A DNA stretch of 64,000 bases from Microterricola viridarii (GCF_900104895.1 NZ_LT629742.1:310001-374000), one strand, 5' to 3'. Shown: positions 34,921-43,351, numbered from the stretch's first letter. Notes: a model not told the origin generated them from the letters alone. A program made the numbers and translations.

Positions 34921-34955
34921 AGGAGGCGGCGCTCCCGGTGGGAGCGCCGCCTCCT
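34921..34955. terminator. Bidirectional terminator hairpin, 16-bp perfect stem
   Basis: AGGAGGCGGCGCTCCC (34921-34936) pairs perfectly with 34940-34955 over a three-base loop. It separates the converging lipoprotein and flotillin genes. Confidence 0.88.
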
Positions 34956-34970
34956 GCGTTCCGGTGGCCG

Positions 34971-36821
34971 CTACTTCGCGCGGCCGGCCTTGAATTTGGC
35001 GCTCACCCGGTTGAGGATCTGGCCGGCCAGAACCGGGTCGATGCCGTGCTCGGCGGCGAAGGCGTCCAGCGTCGCACGGGTCGGCGCCGGGGCGCTGCCG
35101 GTCGCCTGCACCTGCTGGGCCACGACGGTCTCGGCCGCGGCGATCGCCTGCGCAACCACGGGGTCGACGGGAGCCGATGCGGGCGCGGATGTCGGCGCGA
35201 CGGGCGCCGCAAAGGGCGCCGCGGCCGCAACCGGCGTGGCCACCGGGGCCGGAGCCGCTGCCGGAGCCGCGGCGGGGGCCTGCGCCGGGGTCGCTGCCTG
35301 AGCCGGGGCCGCCTTCGGGGCGGCGGGGGTGCGCGGCTGTGTGACCAGCTCGGGCGCGACCAGCTCGGGTTCTGCGCGGGCGGGCGCCGGGGCAGCCGGA
35401 GCCTGCTTCTTCGCGGTGACCGTGCCGACGGACTCGGCCCGGCCGCGCCCGGCGGTGAGGGCGCCGCCCGCCGCGCCGCCGACGGCGCCGCTGACCACGG
35501 AGCTCAGCAGGTCGCGCACGCCGACACCCATCGTGGACTTGAGCACGGCGTCGACCTCGCTGAAGCCGCTCGCCACGTTCTTGGACAGCTGCGATGCGCC
35601 GTCGTTGGAGATGACGGTGAGCTGGTCGATGTTGCCCATCGGGGCGGCCAGCTCGTGGGCGATCAGCGGCAGCGACTCGATCATGCGCAGCTGGATCAGT
35701 GCATCGGACTGCTGGGCGAGGGCCTCGGCCGACAGGCGCGTCGCCTCGGCCTCTGCCTTTCCGCGAGCCAGGATGGCGCCGGCCTCCGCCTCGCCCTCCA
35801 CGCGCACGGCCTCGGCCGCGGCGACTCGGGAGTCACGCGAGGAGTTGGCGGCGGCGACCGCCGCGGCGGCCTCGGCCTCGGCGGTGACCCGGATCCGGTA
35901 GCTCTCGGCATCCGCCACCGCGTTCACCTCGGACTCCAGCTCGGCCTTCTTCAGCTGCGCGCGCTTCTGCGCGGTGAGCTCCTGCTGCTGGATGATGTTC
36001 TGCTGCGCGGTCGCCTCGGCCAGCGGGCGGGCCGCCTCGGACTCGGCGGCGGCGCGGTCGGTGTCGAGCTTGAGCGCGGCCCGGCGCAGGGCCAGCGTGG
36101 CCTCCGCCTCTGCGACGGCCTGCTCGGCGGCGATGGCGGCCTGGCGGGCCTCGCGCTGCGAGGCGGCCTCGGCCACCTCGGCGGCGGCGCGCACCTTGGC
36201 CTGCTCCGCGCGACCGATGTCGTTGATGTAGTTGTTGTCGTCGGTGATGCCCTTGATCTCGAAGGAGTCGACGTCCAGGCCCTGATTGGCGAGCGACTCG
36301 CGGGCGGTGGAGAGCACCGTCGCGCCGAGCTCGTCGCGACGCTGGATGATCGTCATCACGTCGGTGGCGCCGATCGAGGCGCGCAGCGAGCCGGAGAGCA
36401 CCTCCTGGGCGAAGGAGTCGATGTTCTTGTCCTGGCCGAGGAAGCGCTGGGCGGCGGCCAGGATCGAGCCGTGCTCCTCGCCGACCTTGACGATGGCGAC
36501 CGCGTCCACGGTGATCGTGACACCGTTGCGGTCCTGGGCGAGGGCCGTCACCTCGATGGCGCGCGAGCGCAGCTCGAGCTTGTGCACCTTCTGGAAGAAC
36601 GGGGTGATGAAGACGCCCTGGCCAACGACGATGCGCTGGCCGGATGTCTCGCGCGCCTGCCCGTCGACGATGGTCTTCTTCGACCGCTTACCGGTGATGA
36701 TCAGGGCTTCGTCTGGGCCGGCATTCTTGTACAGGGTCTTGCTGTAGATAAGGGCGATGATCAGCACGAAGACGACGGCGCCGATGATGCCCGGAATGGG
36801 GCCGAACCAGAAGTCGAACAC
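34971..36821 (-). CDS. Flotillin-like SPFH-domain membrane protein
   Basis: 616 residues. GTG 36821 has GAAAGGA upstream on the minus strand. A single N-terminal membrane helix (about 8-27, GIIGAVVFVLIIALIYS) is followed by the SPFH/band 7 domain (about 35-210: ALIITGKRSKKTIVDGQ, GVFITPFFQKVHKLELRSRAIEV, LGATVLSTARESLANQGLDVDSFEIKGI). Next comes a long Glu/Ala-rich coiled coil (about 220-400), typical of flotillins. The last 150 residues are an Ala/Pro-rich linker and a small C-terminal helical domain (LDAFAAEHGIDPVLAGQILNRVSAKFKAG) that could bind a partner. No NfeD gene is adjacent. It should scaffold membrane microdomains. Confidence 0.92.
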   Translation of the reverse strand: MFDFWFGPIPGIIGAVVFVLIIALIYSKTLYKNAGPDEALIITGKRSKKTIVDGQARETSGQRIVVGQGVFITPFFQKVHKLELRSRAIEVTALAQDRNGVTITVDAVAIVKVGEEHGSILAAAQRFLGQDKNIDSFAQEVLSGSLRASIGATDVMTIIQRRDELGATVLSTARESLANQGLDVDSFEIKGITDDNNYINDIGRAEQAKVRAAAEVAEAASQREARQAAIAAEQAVAEAEATLALRRAALKLDTDRAAAESEAARPLAEATAQQNIIQQQELTAQKRAQLKKAELESEVNAVADAESYRIRVTAEAEAAAAVAAANSSRDSRVAAAEAVRVEGEAEAGAILARGKAEAEATRLSAEALAQQSDALIQLRMIESLPLIAHELAAPMGNIDQLTVISNDGASQLSKNVASGFSEVDAVLKSTMGVGVRDLLSSVVSGAVGGAAGGALTAGRGRAESVGTVTAKKQAPAAPAPARAEPELVAPELVTQPRTPAAPKAAPAQAATPAQAPAAAPAAAPAPVATPVAAAAPFAAPVAPTSAPASAPVDPVVAQAIAAAETVVAQQVQATGSAPAPTRATLDAFAAEHGIDPVLAGQILNRVSAKFKAGRAK

Positions 36822-36998
36822 GGGGGTCCTTTCGGTGGGAGAGGGCCGGGACGACGGCGAGCGTGGCCCCCGGCACGTTCCCTCGCATCTTCTCAGCAAA
36901 AACCGCCGGGCGCGAGCTGCCCGGAGGGGCTGTCGCTCGCCGGAGGGACGTGACAGCCTTGGTGTGGGGGAGTGTGATGCGGGGGAGGAGGTGGCGAG

Positions 36999-37211
36999 AT
37001 GAGTGAGCGGATAGTGGCGATCGAGCGCTGGTGGCCCCTGTTGGACGCGGACTGCAAGCATGAGATCCAGGCTGACCTCGATGCCGCGCTGGGTGCCAGG
37101 ACGAGGGCCCAGATCGGCGAGATCGTCGGGCAGGAGATCGCAGAGGTGGAGTGGCTGTTGACCGCGGCAGAGAAGGAGTTCATCAGGACGCAGGGCGAAG
37201 CGGTCGACTGA
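36999..37211 (+). CDS. Small conserved-looking helical protein, unknown function
   Basis: 70 residues: RIVAIERWWPLLDADCKHEIQADLDAALGARTRAQIGEIV and LTAAEKEFIRTQGEAVD, predicted as two or three amphipathic helices. It has a strong ribosome site (GGGGGAGGAGG) before ATG 36999, good codon-position GC bias, and a divergent orientation to the flotillin gene, so it is probably real. No family was recognised. Confidence 0.68.
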   Translation: MSERIVAIERWWPLLDADCKHEIQADLDAALGARTRAQIGEIVGQEIAEVEWLLTAAEKEFIRTQGEAVD

Positions 37212-37264
37212 GCTGCCCGGCGGCGTGCCTCGCCTTTTCGGGCGGCAGGACGCATGCTGTACTC

Positions 37265-37606
37265 ATGGGATCCCTGGTGTACGGCGCGGGAACGAAATAC
37301 GAGATGGACGATCGCACGCTCGCCCATGTCAAGATCGCCGTCGGCGGAAAACTCCGCCGCCAGGAGTCGTTCTACCTGAGCTGGGTGATTCCGTCCTCGG
37401 CCGGGTCCGGGCGCGTCAGCATCTGGCTGTCGCCCGCGATCCCGCTGCAGTTCCACTTCTCGACCCCGACGGCCCCACAACTGAACCGCGTCTGGGTGAA
37501 GGCGCTGGAGATGACCGCGATGAGCGACCGCGGCATGGTGGTGCTGCCGGAGAACGAGGCCGACGACTACATCCGCGACCACCCGCCGACCCTGCTGACC
37601 CCCTGA
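37265..37606 (+). CDS. Small DUF7882-type protein, plus-strand paralogue
   Basis: 113 residues: MGSLVYGAGTKYEMDDRTLA, HVKIAVGGKLRRQESFYLSW, then VSIWLSPAIPLQFHF and GMVVLPENEADDYI. The FDDR-TLAH-KLRR-ESF-LSW pattern matches a small protein family common in Microbacteriaceae and often mislabelled ATP-dependent DNA ligase; I place it there from memory of the pattern. Function is unknown. The product is about half identical to the convergent protein at 37616-37954. CATGCTG lies five bases before the ATG and has an equivalent in the paralogue, so the start is likely leaderless. Confidence 0.8.
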   Translation: MGSLVYGAGTKYEMDDRTLAHVKIAVGGKLRRQESFYLSWVIPSSAGSGRVSIWLSPAIPLQFHFSTPTAPQLNRVWVKALEMTAMSDRGMVVLPENEADDYIRDHPPTLLTP

Positions 37607-37615
37607 GGGCAGCGC

Positions 37616-37954
37616 CTAGATCACCTCTGGACGCCGGCGGGAGGCGAGATACGCCTCGGCGTCCTGCTCGTCGAGCACGAACATGCCGCCATCGCCGGTC
37701 GCCGACAGCTCCATGGCCCGCAGCCAGGAGGGGTTGAGGGTGGGGGTGCGGCTGCCGAGATAGTGGAACTGCAGGGCAATCGAGGGCGCGAGCCAGAGGC
37801 TGACCCGCTGCTCCGGGGTGCCGTCTGGCTGCCGCCAGCTCAGATAGAAGGCCTCCTGCCGGCGCAGCTTCGCCCCGACCGCCTCCTGGACATGGGCCAG
37901 CGCGCGGTCATCGAACTCATAGCTCTCGCCGGCTCCGTAGATGATCTCGCCCAC
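37616..37954 (-). CDS. Small DUF7882-type protein, minus-strand paralogue
   Basis: 112 residues from GTG 37954: MGEIIYGAGESYEFDDRALA, HVQEAVGAKLRRQEAFYLSW, VSLWLAPSIALQFHY, GMFVLDEQDAEAYL. About 56 of 104 aligned residues match the protein of 37265-37606 without gaps, so the two are an inverted duplication. They converge with only 9 bp between the stops. CATGCTG lies five bases before the start, as in the paralogue. The function is unknown. Confidence 0.8.
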   Translation of the reverse strand: MGEIIYGAGESYEFDDRALAHVQEAVGAKLRRQEAFYLSWRQPDGTPEQRVSLWLAPSIALQFHYLGSRTPTLNPSWLRAMELSATGDGGMFVLDEQDAEAYLASRRRPEVI

Positions 37955-38062
37955 CCGCCCAGCATGAACCCTGCGGCGGCCGATATCCAGCACATGAGGA
38001 AAAATCGCGTCGGCACGAGCGCAGCGCCCCGGAGCAGGGGCGGGCCGGTCGTGCCGGGCGAC

Positions 38063-38326
38063 TCAGTCGTCGATGGTGTCGCGCAGGCGCGGAGCGTTGG
38101 AGATGTCGTGCGCCACGCGGCGGGCCTCGACGAGTGAGAAGTCGAGCCCGGCGCTGCTGAAGCGCGCCACCAGCTCGGCCTCGACAACCGCCTCGGGGCG
38201 ACCGGTGAGATCGGCGCTGGTCTGGGCGATGATGCTCGCCACCTGCTCGGCCTCCGTCGGGGAATCCGGGTCGGCTGCGGCGAAACCCGGGGCAGGCGTG
38301 ACGGCTGCTGCGGCTGGATCGGACAC
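38063..38326 (-). CDS. Small acidic helical protein, unknown function
   Basis: 87 residues. The Ala/Pro-rich N-terminus is followed by EAEQVASIIAQTSADL, RPEAVVEAELVARFSSAGLDFSLVEARRVAHDIS, which predict three helices. GTG 38326 is preferred over the upstream TTG 38335 because GAGGAG stands nine bases before it. No family was recognised, but the three-helix pattern resembles small actinobacterial proteins of unknown function. The region upstream is AT-richer. Confidence 0.65.
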   Translation of the reverse strand: MSDPAAAAVTPAPGFAAADPDSPTEAEQVASIIAQTSADLTGRPEAVVEAELVARFSSAGLDFSLVEARRVAHDISNAPRLRDTIDD

Positions 38327-38463
38327 GATACTCAACTCCTCGCGCTGTGCGTCTTTCGCGACTTCTACGCTAGGCGAGTCGGCGGAGATTGGATAGGGTC
38401 CTGCCGAATTCCGGCGCGAGCCGATCCCGGCCGGAATCCTAGGTTTTTCGTAGTTTCCTCCAA

Positions 38464-38545
38464 TCCACAGCCTGTGGACAACCCTGTGGAATTGGGTACG
38501 AAAACCCGGGAACTGTGAGGCGCTGCATGTGGAATGGGTTGTGGA
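38464..38545. other. Cluster of DnaA-box-like sequences in an intergenic region
   Basis: Five copies of TGTGGA or its inverse within 82 bp: TCCACA at 38464, and TGTGGA at 38473, 38485, 38528 and 38540. The one at 38473-38481 is a full TTGTCCACA (reverse strand), the actinobacterial DnaA-box consensus; TCCACAG-C-CTGTGGA (38464-38478) is also a palindrome. An AT-richer stretch follows to about 38650. There is no dnaA or dnaN here, so it is not the usual oriC. Confidence 0.6.
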
Positions 38546-38614
38546 GAAGGAGTTTGAACAGGGTGTGAGTGATTCGTCTCAATTCGCGCGATCGTCGAGA
38601 GATTCAGCTGAGAT

Positions 38615-39340
38615 TCACCTGTGTGTTATCGAAATTTCATTCGGATTTCGTTGCGCATCCTCGCGTCGAGTGGCTCGAACGTGGCCTCGCCGGTTCGCGA
38701 GCGCGCGCTGCAGCATGGGCTCCGTGACGACGAGGCGCCAGCGGCCATCTCGCCGGGACCACCGCTCGAAGCCGAGCCGCTCGGCCAGCGCCAGAGAGCG
38801 GACGTTGTGCTCGTGGATGACGGCTGAGGCGCGCCGCGCCCGCACCTCCGTGAACGCGAAGCTGAGCAGGGCGCCGGCCGCCTCGAAGGCGTAGCCGCGG
38901 CCGGCCTGGTGCCGGTCAAGCAGCCAGCCCGCCTCCACCTCGCGCTCCGCGGCCGCCACCACCCGCAGGTGCATCGAGACGTCGCCGATCAGCACGCCGT
39001 CACGCTCCACCGCCAGCGCGAGGAAGTCGTCGGCGTGCTCGAGCACGGTGTGCGTGGTGCGCTTGGCCAAATGCGTGCGCGACTCCTCGCGGCTGCGCGG
39101 CGGCCAGGCGAGGTAGCGCACCGTCTCCGGGTCCGACTGGATGCGGAACCAGGCCTCGGCGTCGCGCGGGCTGTGGGGGCGCAGCAGCAGGCGATCCGTG
39201 CTGATCCACGGCGCGAGCGCCACCGGCATCCGCCGAGGAGCAAGCACGTCGCGCTCCGAGAGCTGCAGGCTGGGCAGGGTGGCGCCCCACGGCCGGCTGT
39301 CGGGGGGTGCGCCGGCGCTCCGGGGCGGGCTGAGTGTCAT
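38615..39340 (-). CDS. GNAT-family N-acetyltransferase, RimJ/RimL type
   Basis: 241 residues from ATG 39340, with TAGCGT seven bases upstream (leaderless pattern). ISTDRLLLRPHSPRDAEAWFRIQSDPETVRYLAWPP is the usual N-terminal part, VEAGWLLDRHQAGRGYAFEAAGALLSFAF contains the acetyl-CoA loop (Q-x-G-R-G-Y-A), and HEHNVRSLALAERLGFERW is the C-terminal motif. The N-terminal 40 residues precede the fold. The last 15 codons lie in a distinctly AT-richer segment. Acceptor unknown. Confidence 0.86.
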   Translation of the reverse strand: MTLSPPRSAGAPPDSRPWGATLPSLQLSERDVLAPRRMPVALAPWISTDRLLLRPHSPRDAEAWFRIQSDPETVRYLAWPPRSREESRTHLAKRTTHTVLEHADDFLALAVERDGVLIGDVSMHLRVVAAAEREVEAGWLLDRHQAGRGYAFEAAGALLSFAFTEVRARRASAVIHEHNVRSLALAERLGFERWSRRDGRWRLVVTEPMLQRALANRRGHVRATRREDAQRNPNEISITHR

Positions 39341-39450
39341 GGCGCACACGCTAGACGGTGTCGCTATGGCCCGGACATGGCTTTATTTGAAGCTTCTATG
39401 AATCGAATGTCTGCGCCGTCGTGCAGCCGGGGCTGTGCGGATAATGAGAC

Positions 39451-40233
39451 GTGGATGAAGCAGGCAGCAGCTCGTCGCCGGTGACGGCGACGGCCCGCCG
39501 ACGCGCCGTCTTGGCGCGCCTGCCGCGCCTGCACCGCGCCGACGGCAGCCCGATTCGGGTGCTGCTCGTCGACGACGAGCCCTCCCTGACCAGCCTCGTC
39601 AGCCTGGCCCTCGGCTATGAGGGCTGGCTGGTGGACGTGGCCGAGAACGGCCAAGACGCCCTGGCGCGCTACCGCGGCAATGTGCCGGACGTGGTCGTGC
39701 TCGACATCATGCTGCCGGACACCGACGGGCTCGAGGTGCTCCGCCGCATCCGCGAACTCGGCCACGGCACGCCGACCCTCTTCCTCACGGCCCGGGACTC
39801 CATCGACGACCGGATCATCGGCCTGACCGCCGGCGGCGACGACTACATGACCAAGCCGTTCAGCCTCGAGGAGCTGGTGGCCCGCCTGCGCGGCCTGCTC
39901 AGGCGGGCGGCCGAGGCGGTCTCGGCCGACGGGGAGGTGCTGGTGGTCGGTACCCTCGTGCTCGACGAGCGCAGCTACGAGGTGACCCGCGATGACCGGC
40001 CGATCGCTCTGACCACGACCGAGTTCGAGCTGCTGCGATTCTTCATGCGCAACCCGCGGCGGGCGCTCACCCGCACCCAGATCCTCGAGAACGTCTGGAA
40101 CTACGACTTCTCCGGTCGCGCCAGCATCGTCGACCTCTACGTCTCGTACCTGCGCAAGAAGCTCGACGCCGGCCGGCCCGCCATGCTGCACACGGTGCGC
40201 GGTGTCGGCTACCTGCTCAGGCCGACCGAATGA
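39451..40233 (+). CDS. OmpR/PhoB-family response regulator
   Basis: 260 residues. Receiver domain (about 36-150) with acidic pair DDE at 41-43, phospho-acceptor Asp85 in VVVLDIMLPD, Thr in FLTARD and Lys135 in MTKPF. Winged-helix DNA-binding domain at the C-terminus (TEFELLRFFMRNPRRALTRTQILENVWNYDF, then VSYLRKKLDAG, VRGVGYLLR). The first 35 residues are an Arg-rich extension. GTG 39451 follows GATAAT with five bases between, so a leaderless start is possible. The kinase gene overlaps the stop by 4 bp. Confidence 0.94.
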   Translation: MDEAGSSSSPVTATARRRAVLARLPRLHRADGSPIRVLLVDDEPSLTSLVSLALGYEGWLVDVAENGQDALARYRGNVPDVVVLDIMLPDTDGLEVLRRIRELGHGTPTLFLTARDSIDDRIIGLTAGGDDYMTKPFSLEELVARLRGLLRRAAEAVSADGEVLVVGTLVLDERSYEVTRDDRPIALTTTEFELLRFFMRNPRRALTRTQILENVWNYDFSGRASIVDLYVSYLRKKLDAGRPAMLHTVRGVGYLLRPTE

Positions 40234-41744
40234 GCGCGCCCAGCCGCCGGCGGTGGAGCCTGCGCGCCCAGCTCGTGGCCGGCACTGCCGCGGTGCTCGG
40301 CGCCGCACTGCTGGCCGTGATCGTGGTCGCCAGCATCTCGCTGGGCAACACGGTGCAGGCGGTTGTCGGCGCCCAGCTCACGGCCTCGATGTCGGCGCTG
40401 GAGCACTCCGTCGACAAATACCGCGGCAATGACACGCGCGGGCCGGAACTGGAGACCCCGCAGGAGGTGGCCAAGGGCTTCGGCAAGCCGCTGACCGACT
40501 TCGTCGGGCAGTCCACCAACACGCTCATCGCCATCGTGCAGGACGGCGAGGTCATCGATGCCAGCCGCTTCGGCGATTCCGGCGGCGAGGCGCTCTCCAC
40601 CGAGCAGACGCAGGCGGTGGCGGCTGCCGCGGCCGCCGGGGAGGGCACCAGAGAGATCGACATCCCCTCGCTCGGGCACTACCGGGTGGCCGTGGCATCC
40701 AGCGCGCCGGGGGAGTACCTCGTCGCGGCCGTGCCGCTGGCCTTCTCCGACGCGGCCGAGGCCGGCCAGGTGGCCACGAACGTGCTCGTGGCGCTGCTCG
40801 CGCTCGCCGCGGCGGTGGCCAGCGCCGCCATCCTCGGCAAGCTGCTGTTCCGCTCGATGGAGCGGGTCGTCGAGGTAGCCGAGACGGTGAGCAGAACCCC
40901 GCTGGCCTCCGGCGACGGCGGCATCGCGGTGCGGGTTGACGCCGCAGATGCCGACCCGCGCAGCGACATCGGGCAGCTGGGTGCGGCGATGAACAGCCTG
41001 CTCGACCACGTCGACGACGCCCTCGTCGCCCGCGCGGCGGCCGACCGGCGCATGCGCCGCTTCGTCACCGATGCCAGCCACGAGCTGCGCACCCCGCTGG
41101 CGGCGATCCAGGGCTACGCGGAGCTCACCCGGCAGGAGAGCGAGCTGCTGCCGGAGACCACGGAGTACTCGCTGGCGCGCATCGAGTCGGAGGCGAAGCG
41201 GATGAGCTCGCTGGTGTCGCAGCTGCTGCTGCTGGCCCGGCTGGACGAGGGGCACGACCTGCAGATCGAGGAGGTCGACCTGGCCGACCTCGTGGACACG
41301 GCGGTGAACGACGCCCGCGCCAGCAGCCCGGAGCACGCGTGGCGCAGTGAGGTGCCGGAGTACCCGGTCATCGTCCTCGGCGACAGGGAGCGCCTGCACC
41401 AGCTGGTGGTCAACCTGCTCTCCAACGCCGCGCTGCACACGCCGGCCGGCACGACGGTCACGGCCGGGATCCGGGCGGACGGGGCATCCGCCATCCTGCT
41501 CACGGTGCGTGACACGGGCCCGGGCATCGACAGCGCCCTCATCCCAGTGCTCTTCGAGCGGTTCGCGCGCGCCGACACGGCGCGGACGCGCGCGGCGGGC
41601 GGGACCGGCCTGGGGCTGGCGATCGCCCACTCCATCGTCGAGGCGCACGGCGGCGTGATCACGGCATCGTCCAGCGCGGCCGGGGCCGTGTTCTCGGTGC
41701 GGTTGCCGGGGGCCGGCGATCCGGCCGCCCCGGCTCGCGCCTAG
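40230..41744 (+). CDS. Membrane sensor histidine kinase
   Basis: 504 residues. Two membrane helices (about 15-38 and 183-208) enclose a periplasmic-type sensor region of about 145 residues, followed by a HAMP-like linker. Phospho-acceptor His284 in TDASHELRTPL, N-box VVNLLSNAALHT, G1 DTGPGI and G2 GGTGLGLAIAHSIVEAHGG form the kinase core. It phosphorylates the upstream-encoded regulator. The stop overlaps the converging gene by four bases (CTAG shared by both stops). Ligand unknown. Confidence 0.94.
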   Translation: MSAPSRRRWSLRAQLVAGTAAVLGAALLAVIVVASISLGNTVQAVVGAQLTASMSALEHSVDKYRGNDTRGPELETPQEVAKGFGKPLTDFVGQSTNTLIAIVQDGEVIDASRFGDSGGEALSTEQTQAVAAAAAAGEGTREIDIPSLGHYRVAVASSAPGEYLVAAVPLAFSDAAEAGQVATNVLVALLALAAAVASAAILGKLLFRSMERVVEVAETVSRTPLASGDGGIAVRVDAADADPRSDIGQLGAAMNSLLDHVDDALVARAAADRRMRRFVTDASHELRTPLAAIQGYAELTRQESELLPETTEYSLARIESEAKRMSSLVSQLLLLARLDEGHDLQIEEVDLADLVDTAVNDARASSPEHAWRSEVPEYPVIVLGDRERLHQLVVNLLSNAALHTPAGTTVTAGIRADGASAILLTVRDTGPGIDSALIPVLFERFARADTARTRAAGGTGLGLAIAHSIVEAHGGVITASSSAAGAVFSVRLPGAGDPAAPARA

Positions 41745-42121
41745 TCCTTGCCCTTGCCGGCCACCGAGACGCCCAAGGCGAAGGCGACCAGTGCCGCCGC
41801 CCCGACGACGACCCACGGGCGGTCCCGCATCTGACGGCGGAGGAACCCGGCCGTGTCGTCGATCACGTCGTTGCCGCCCGCGCCGCCGACGGTCTTCCTG
41901 ACCTGGTCGTACACGTCATCGGCCTTGCGCTTGGCGCTGTCGGCGAGGTCGTCGGCTTTGCGCTTGGCGCTGTCGGCCAGGTCGTCGGCTTTGCGCTTGG
42001 CGCTGTCTGCCAAGTCGCCGGCCTTGTCCTTGGCGGCGTCCACGGCGTCCTCGGCCTTGTCCGAGGCCTTGCCAACCGCGTCGGAGAGGGCATTGCTGAA
42101 GTCATCGCTTGGCGAACTCAT
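41741..42121 (-). CDS. YqjD/ElaB-like membrane-associated protein with 11-residue repeats
   Basis: 126 residues. N-terminal helix rich in Ala/Lys/Asp, with ADDLADSAKRK repeated about three times (residues 37-71); the DNA repeats with a 33-bp period between about 41919 and 42020. Then a short linker, and a C-terminal hydrophobic helix (PWVVVGAAALVAFALGVSVAG). This layout, amphipathic repeats plus a C-terminal membrane anchor, resembles ElaB/YqjD/YqjC proteins that associate with ribosomes or membranes, and late-embryogenesis-type stress proteins. RBS GGAGGA lies before ATG 42121. Expression may be stress-linked, which is inference. Confidence 0.8.
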   Translation of the reverse strand: MSSPSDDFSNALSDAVGKASDKAEDAVDAAKDKAGDLADSAKRKADDLADSAKRKADDLADSAKRKADDVYDQVRKTVGGAGGNDVIDDTAGFLRRQMRDRPWVVVGAAALVAFALGVSVAGKGKD

Positions 42122-42223
42122 GGTTCCTCCTTGTGCGTCCGATGCCCGCGTCGGTCGAAACGGCCATGCGAAACACGCTAACCCCGATCTGCGGATTCCG
42201 GCAGGGGGTTTCTGACCCGGGGG

Positions 42224-42520
42224 TCAGAGGAGTGGCGCGAGATCCAGCTCTTGAAACGACTCAACCTCGGGGACCCAGCGCGTCGCGACGAACGCGGTGT
42301 GGGCGGGGTGGGCGTTGTAGGCGGCGTAGGCGGGCTCGTCGGCGAAGTCCATCGAGAACTGGAAGCGATGCGGACTGGCCGGGCTCAGCTGACGGGAGAC
42401 CCGGAACCCGGTGACGCCGGGAATCGCGGCCAGGGTCGTGGCGGCATCCGCGAGGAATGCGCGTTCCTCGGCGGACCCGGCGGGGTGGCGCAGGGCAAAG
42501 CTCACGGTGTGTTGGATCAC
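42224..42520 (-). CDS. Dabb-family (stress-responsive alpha/beta barrel) protein
   Basis: 98-residue protein of the Dabb superfamily: MIQHTVSFALRHPAGSAEERAFLADAATTLAAIPGVTGFRVSR, then FSMDFADEPAYAAYNAHPAHTAFVATRWVPEVESFQELDL. Conserved H4, and the PxH-x2-F segment, match the family. Such proteins form dimeric barrels; most are uncharacterised, some act as cyclases. ATG 42520 has an RBS-like GAGGAGA upstream. The gene stands alone between the ElaB-like gene and a repeat region. Confidence 0.85.
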   Translation of the reverse strand: MIQHTVSFALRHPAGSAEERAFLADAATTLAAIPGVTGFRVSRQLSPASPHRFQFSMDFADEPAYAAYNAHPAHTAFVATRWVPEVESFQELDLAPLL

Positions 42521-42621
42521 AGCGCTCTCGTCTCCTCTGATGTCGGCGCGGGCGCCCGCGCGCAGCTCGAGACTAGCGCGTGCTCGGCGAGTGAGGCCCG
42601 AGCGGGCCGGTGGCCGGGCCG

Positions 42622-42663
42622 GTGACCGGGGATCAGTGACCGGGGATCAGTGACCGGTGATCG
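42622..42663. repeat. 14-bp tandem repeats
   Basis: GTGACCGGGGATCA at 42622 and 42636 (identical), then GTGACCGGTGATCG at 42650; degenerate units continue on both sides (42608 and 42664). It lies between the Dabb gene and the GAP-family gene. Confidence 0.85.
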
Positions 42664-42673
42664 GTGGCCGGGC

Positions 42674-43342
42674 TCAGCCCAGGCCGGAGAGGCCGCTGCC
42701 GATCAGCATGGCGCCGAGCACCAACAGCACGATCGCCAAGACGGCGGCGTTGTTGCGCACCAGCCAGCTGCGCGCCTCGGCCAGCGCCGGCGCGGTGCGC
42801 GCGCCGCCGATCGCCACGGTGAGCACCGGCGCCGCGACGCTCGCGCAGGCCAGCACCACGAACACCGCGCCGGCGAGCACCATCTCGCCGGCGCCGAGGA
42901 AGGCCCCGCCGATCGTGAAGCCGGCGCCGGCGGCGAAGGCGATCTCCTTCGGGTTGACCACGGTCAGCAGGAGCCCGAGGCGGAAGGCCGCGCCGGCCGC
43001 CATCCCGTCAATCGAGGCCATCCAGCCGGGCAGCTTCCCTTCCGCGTCGCCGCGCGGCCGCCCGCGCCACTTGAGCACCGCCCAGACGAGGAGCGCGGCG
43101 CCGAGCAGCAGGCGCGCGATCGCCGCGGGCACGGTGGAGCCGGCGGCGTCATCGACGAGGTCGGAGGCCCAGGCGAACACCGCGGTCAGCGCCGCGAAGG
43201 CCAGCAGCCTGGCCGCGAGGAACGCGAGCCCGCCGCGGGCCCCGACCGGGGCCATCACGAGCAGCAGGGCCGCGATGACGGGGAGCGGGCTCAGGGCGAC
43301 GCCCACCGCGAACGGGATGATGTCACCCAAGACTTCGTACAT
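42674..43342 (-). CDS. GAP-family (Sap/LysE-like) integral membrane protein
   Basis: 222 residues with six membrane helices. IPFAVGVALSPLPVIAALLLVMAP at the N-terminus and GLLLTVVNPKEIAFAAGAGFTIG in the middle are the two half-repeat signatures of the GAP (Gpl-addressing protein/Sap) family in the LysE superfamily, known in mycobacteria for lipid export. Exported compound here is unknown. ATG 43342. The first gene upstream on this strand is glycerate kinase, only 9 bp away, so the two could be co-transcribed. Confidence 0.85.
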   Translation of the reverse strand: MYEVLGDIIPFAVGVALSPLPVIAALLLVMAPVGARGGLAFLAARLLAFAALTAVFAWASDLVDDAAGSTVPAAIARLLLGAALLVWAVLKWRGRPRGDAEGKLPGWMASIDGMAAGAAFRLGLLLTVVNPKEIAFAAGAGFTIGGAFLGAGEMVLAGAVFVVLACASVAAPVLTVAIGGARTAPALAEARSWLVRNNAAVLAIVLLVLGAMLIGSGLSGLG

Positions 43343-43351
43343 GGTCGCAGG

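Noticed and set aside
37616-37954. ATP-dependent DNA ligase for the small DUF7882-type proteins
   Set aside because: No KxDG adenylation motif and far too short; the name is a propagated annotation for this family.
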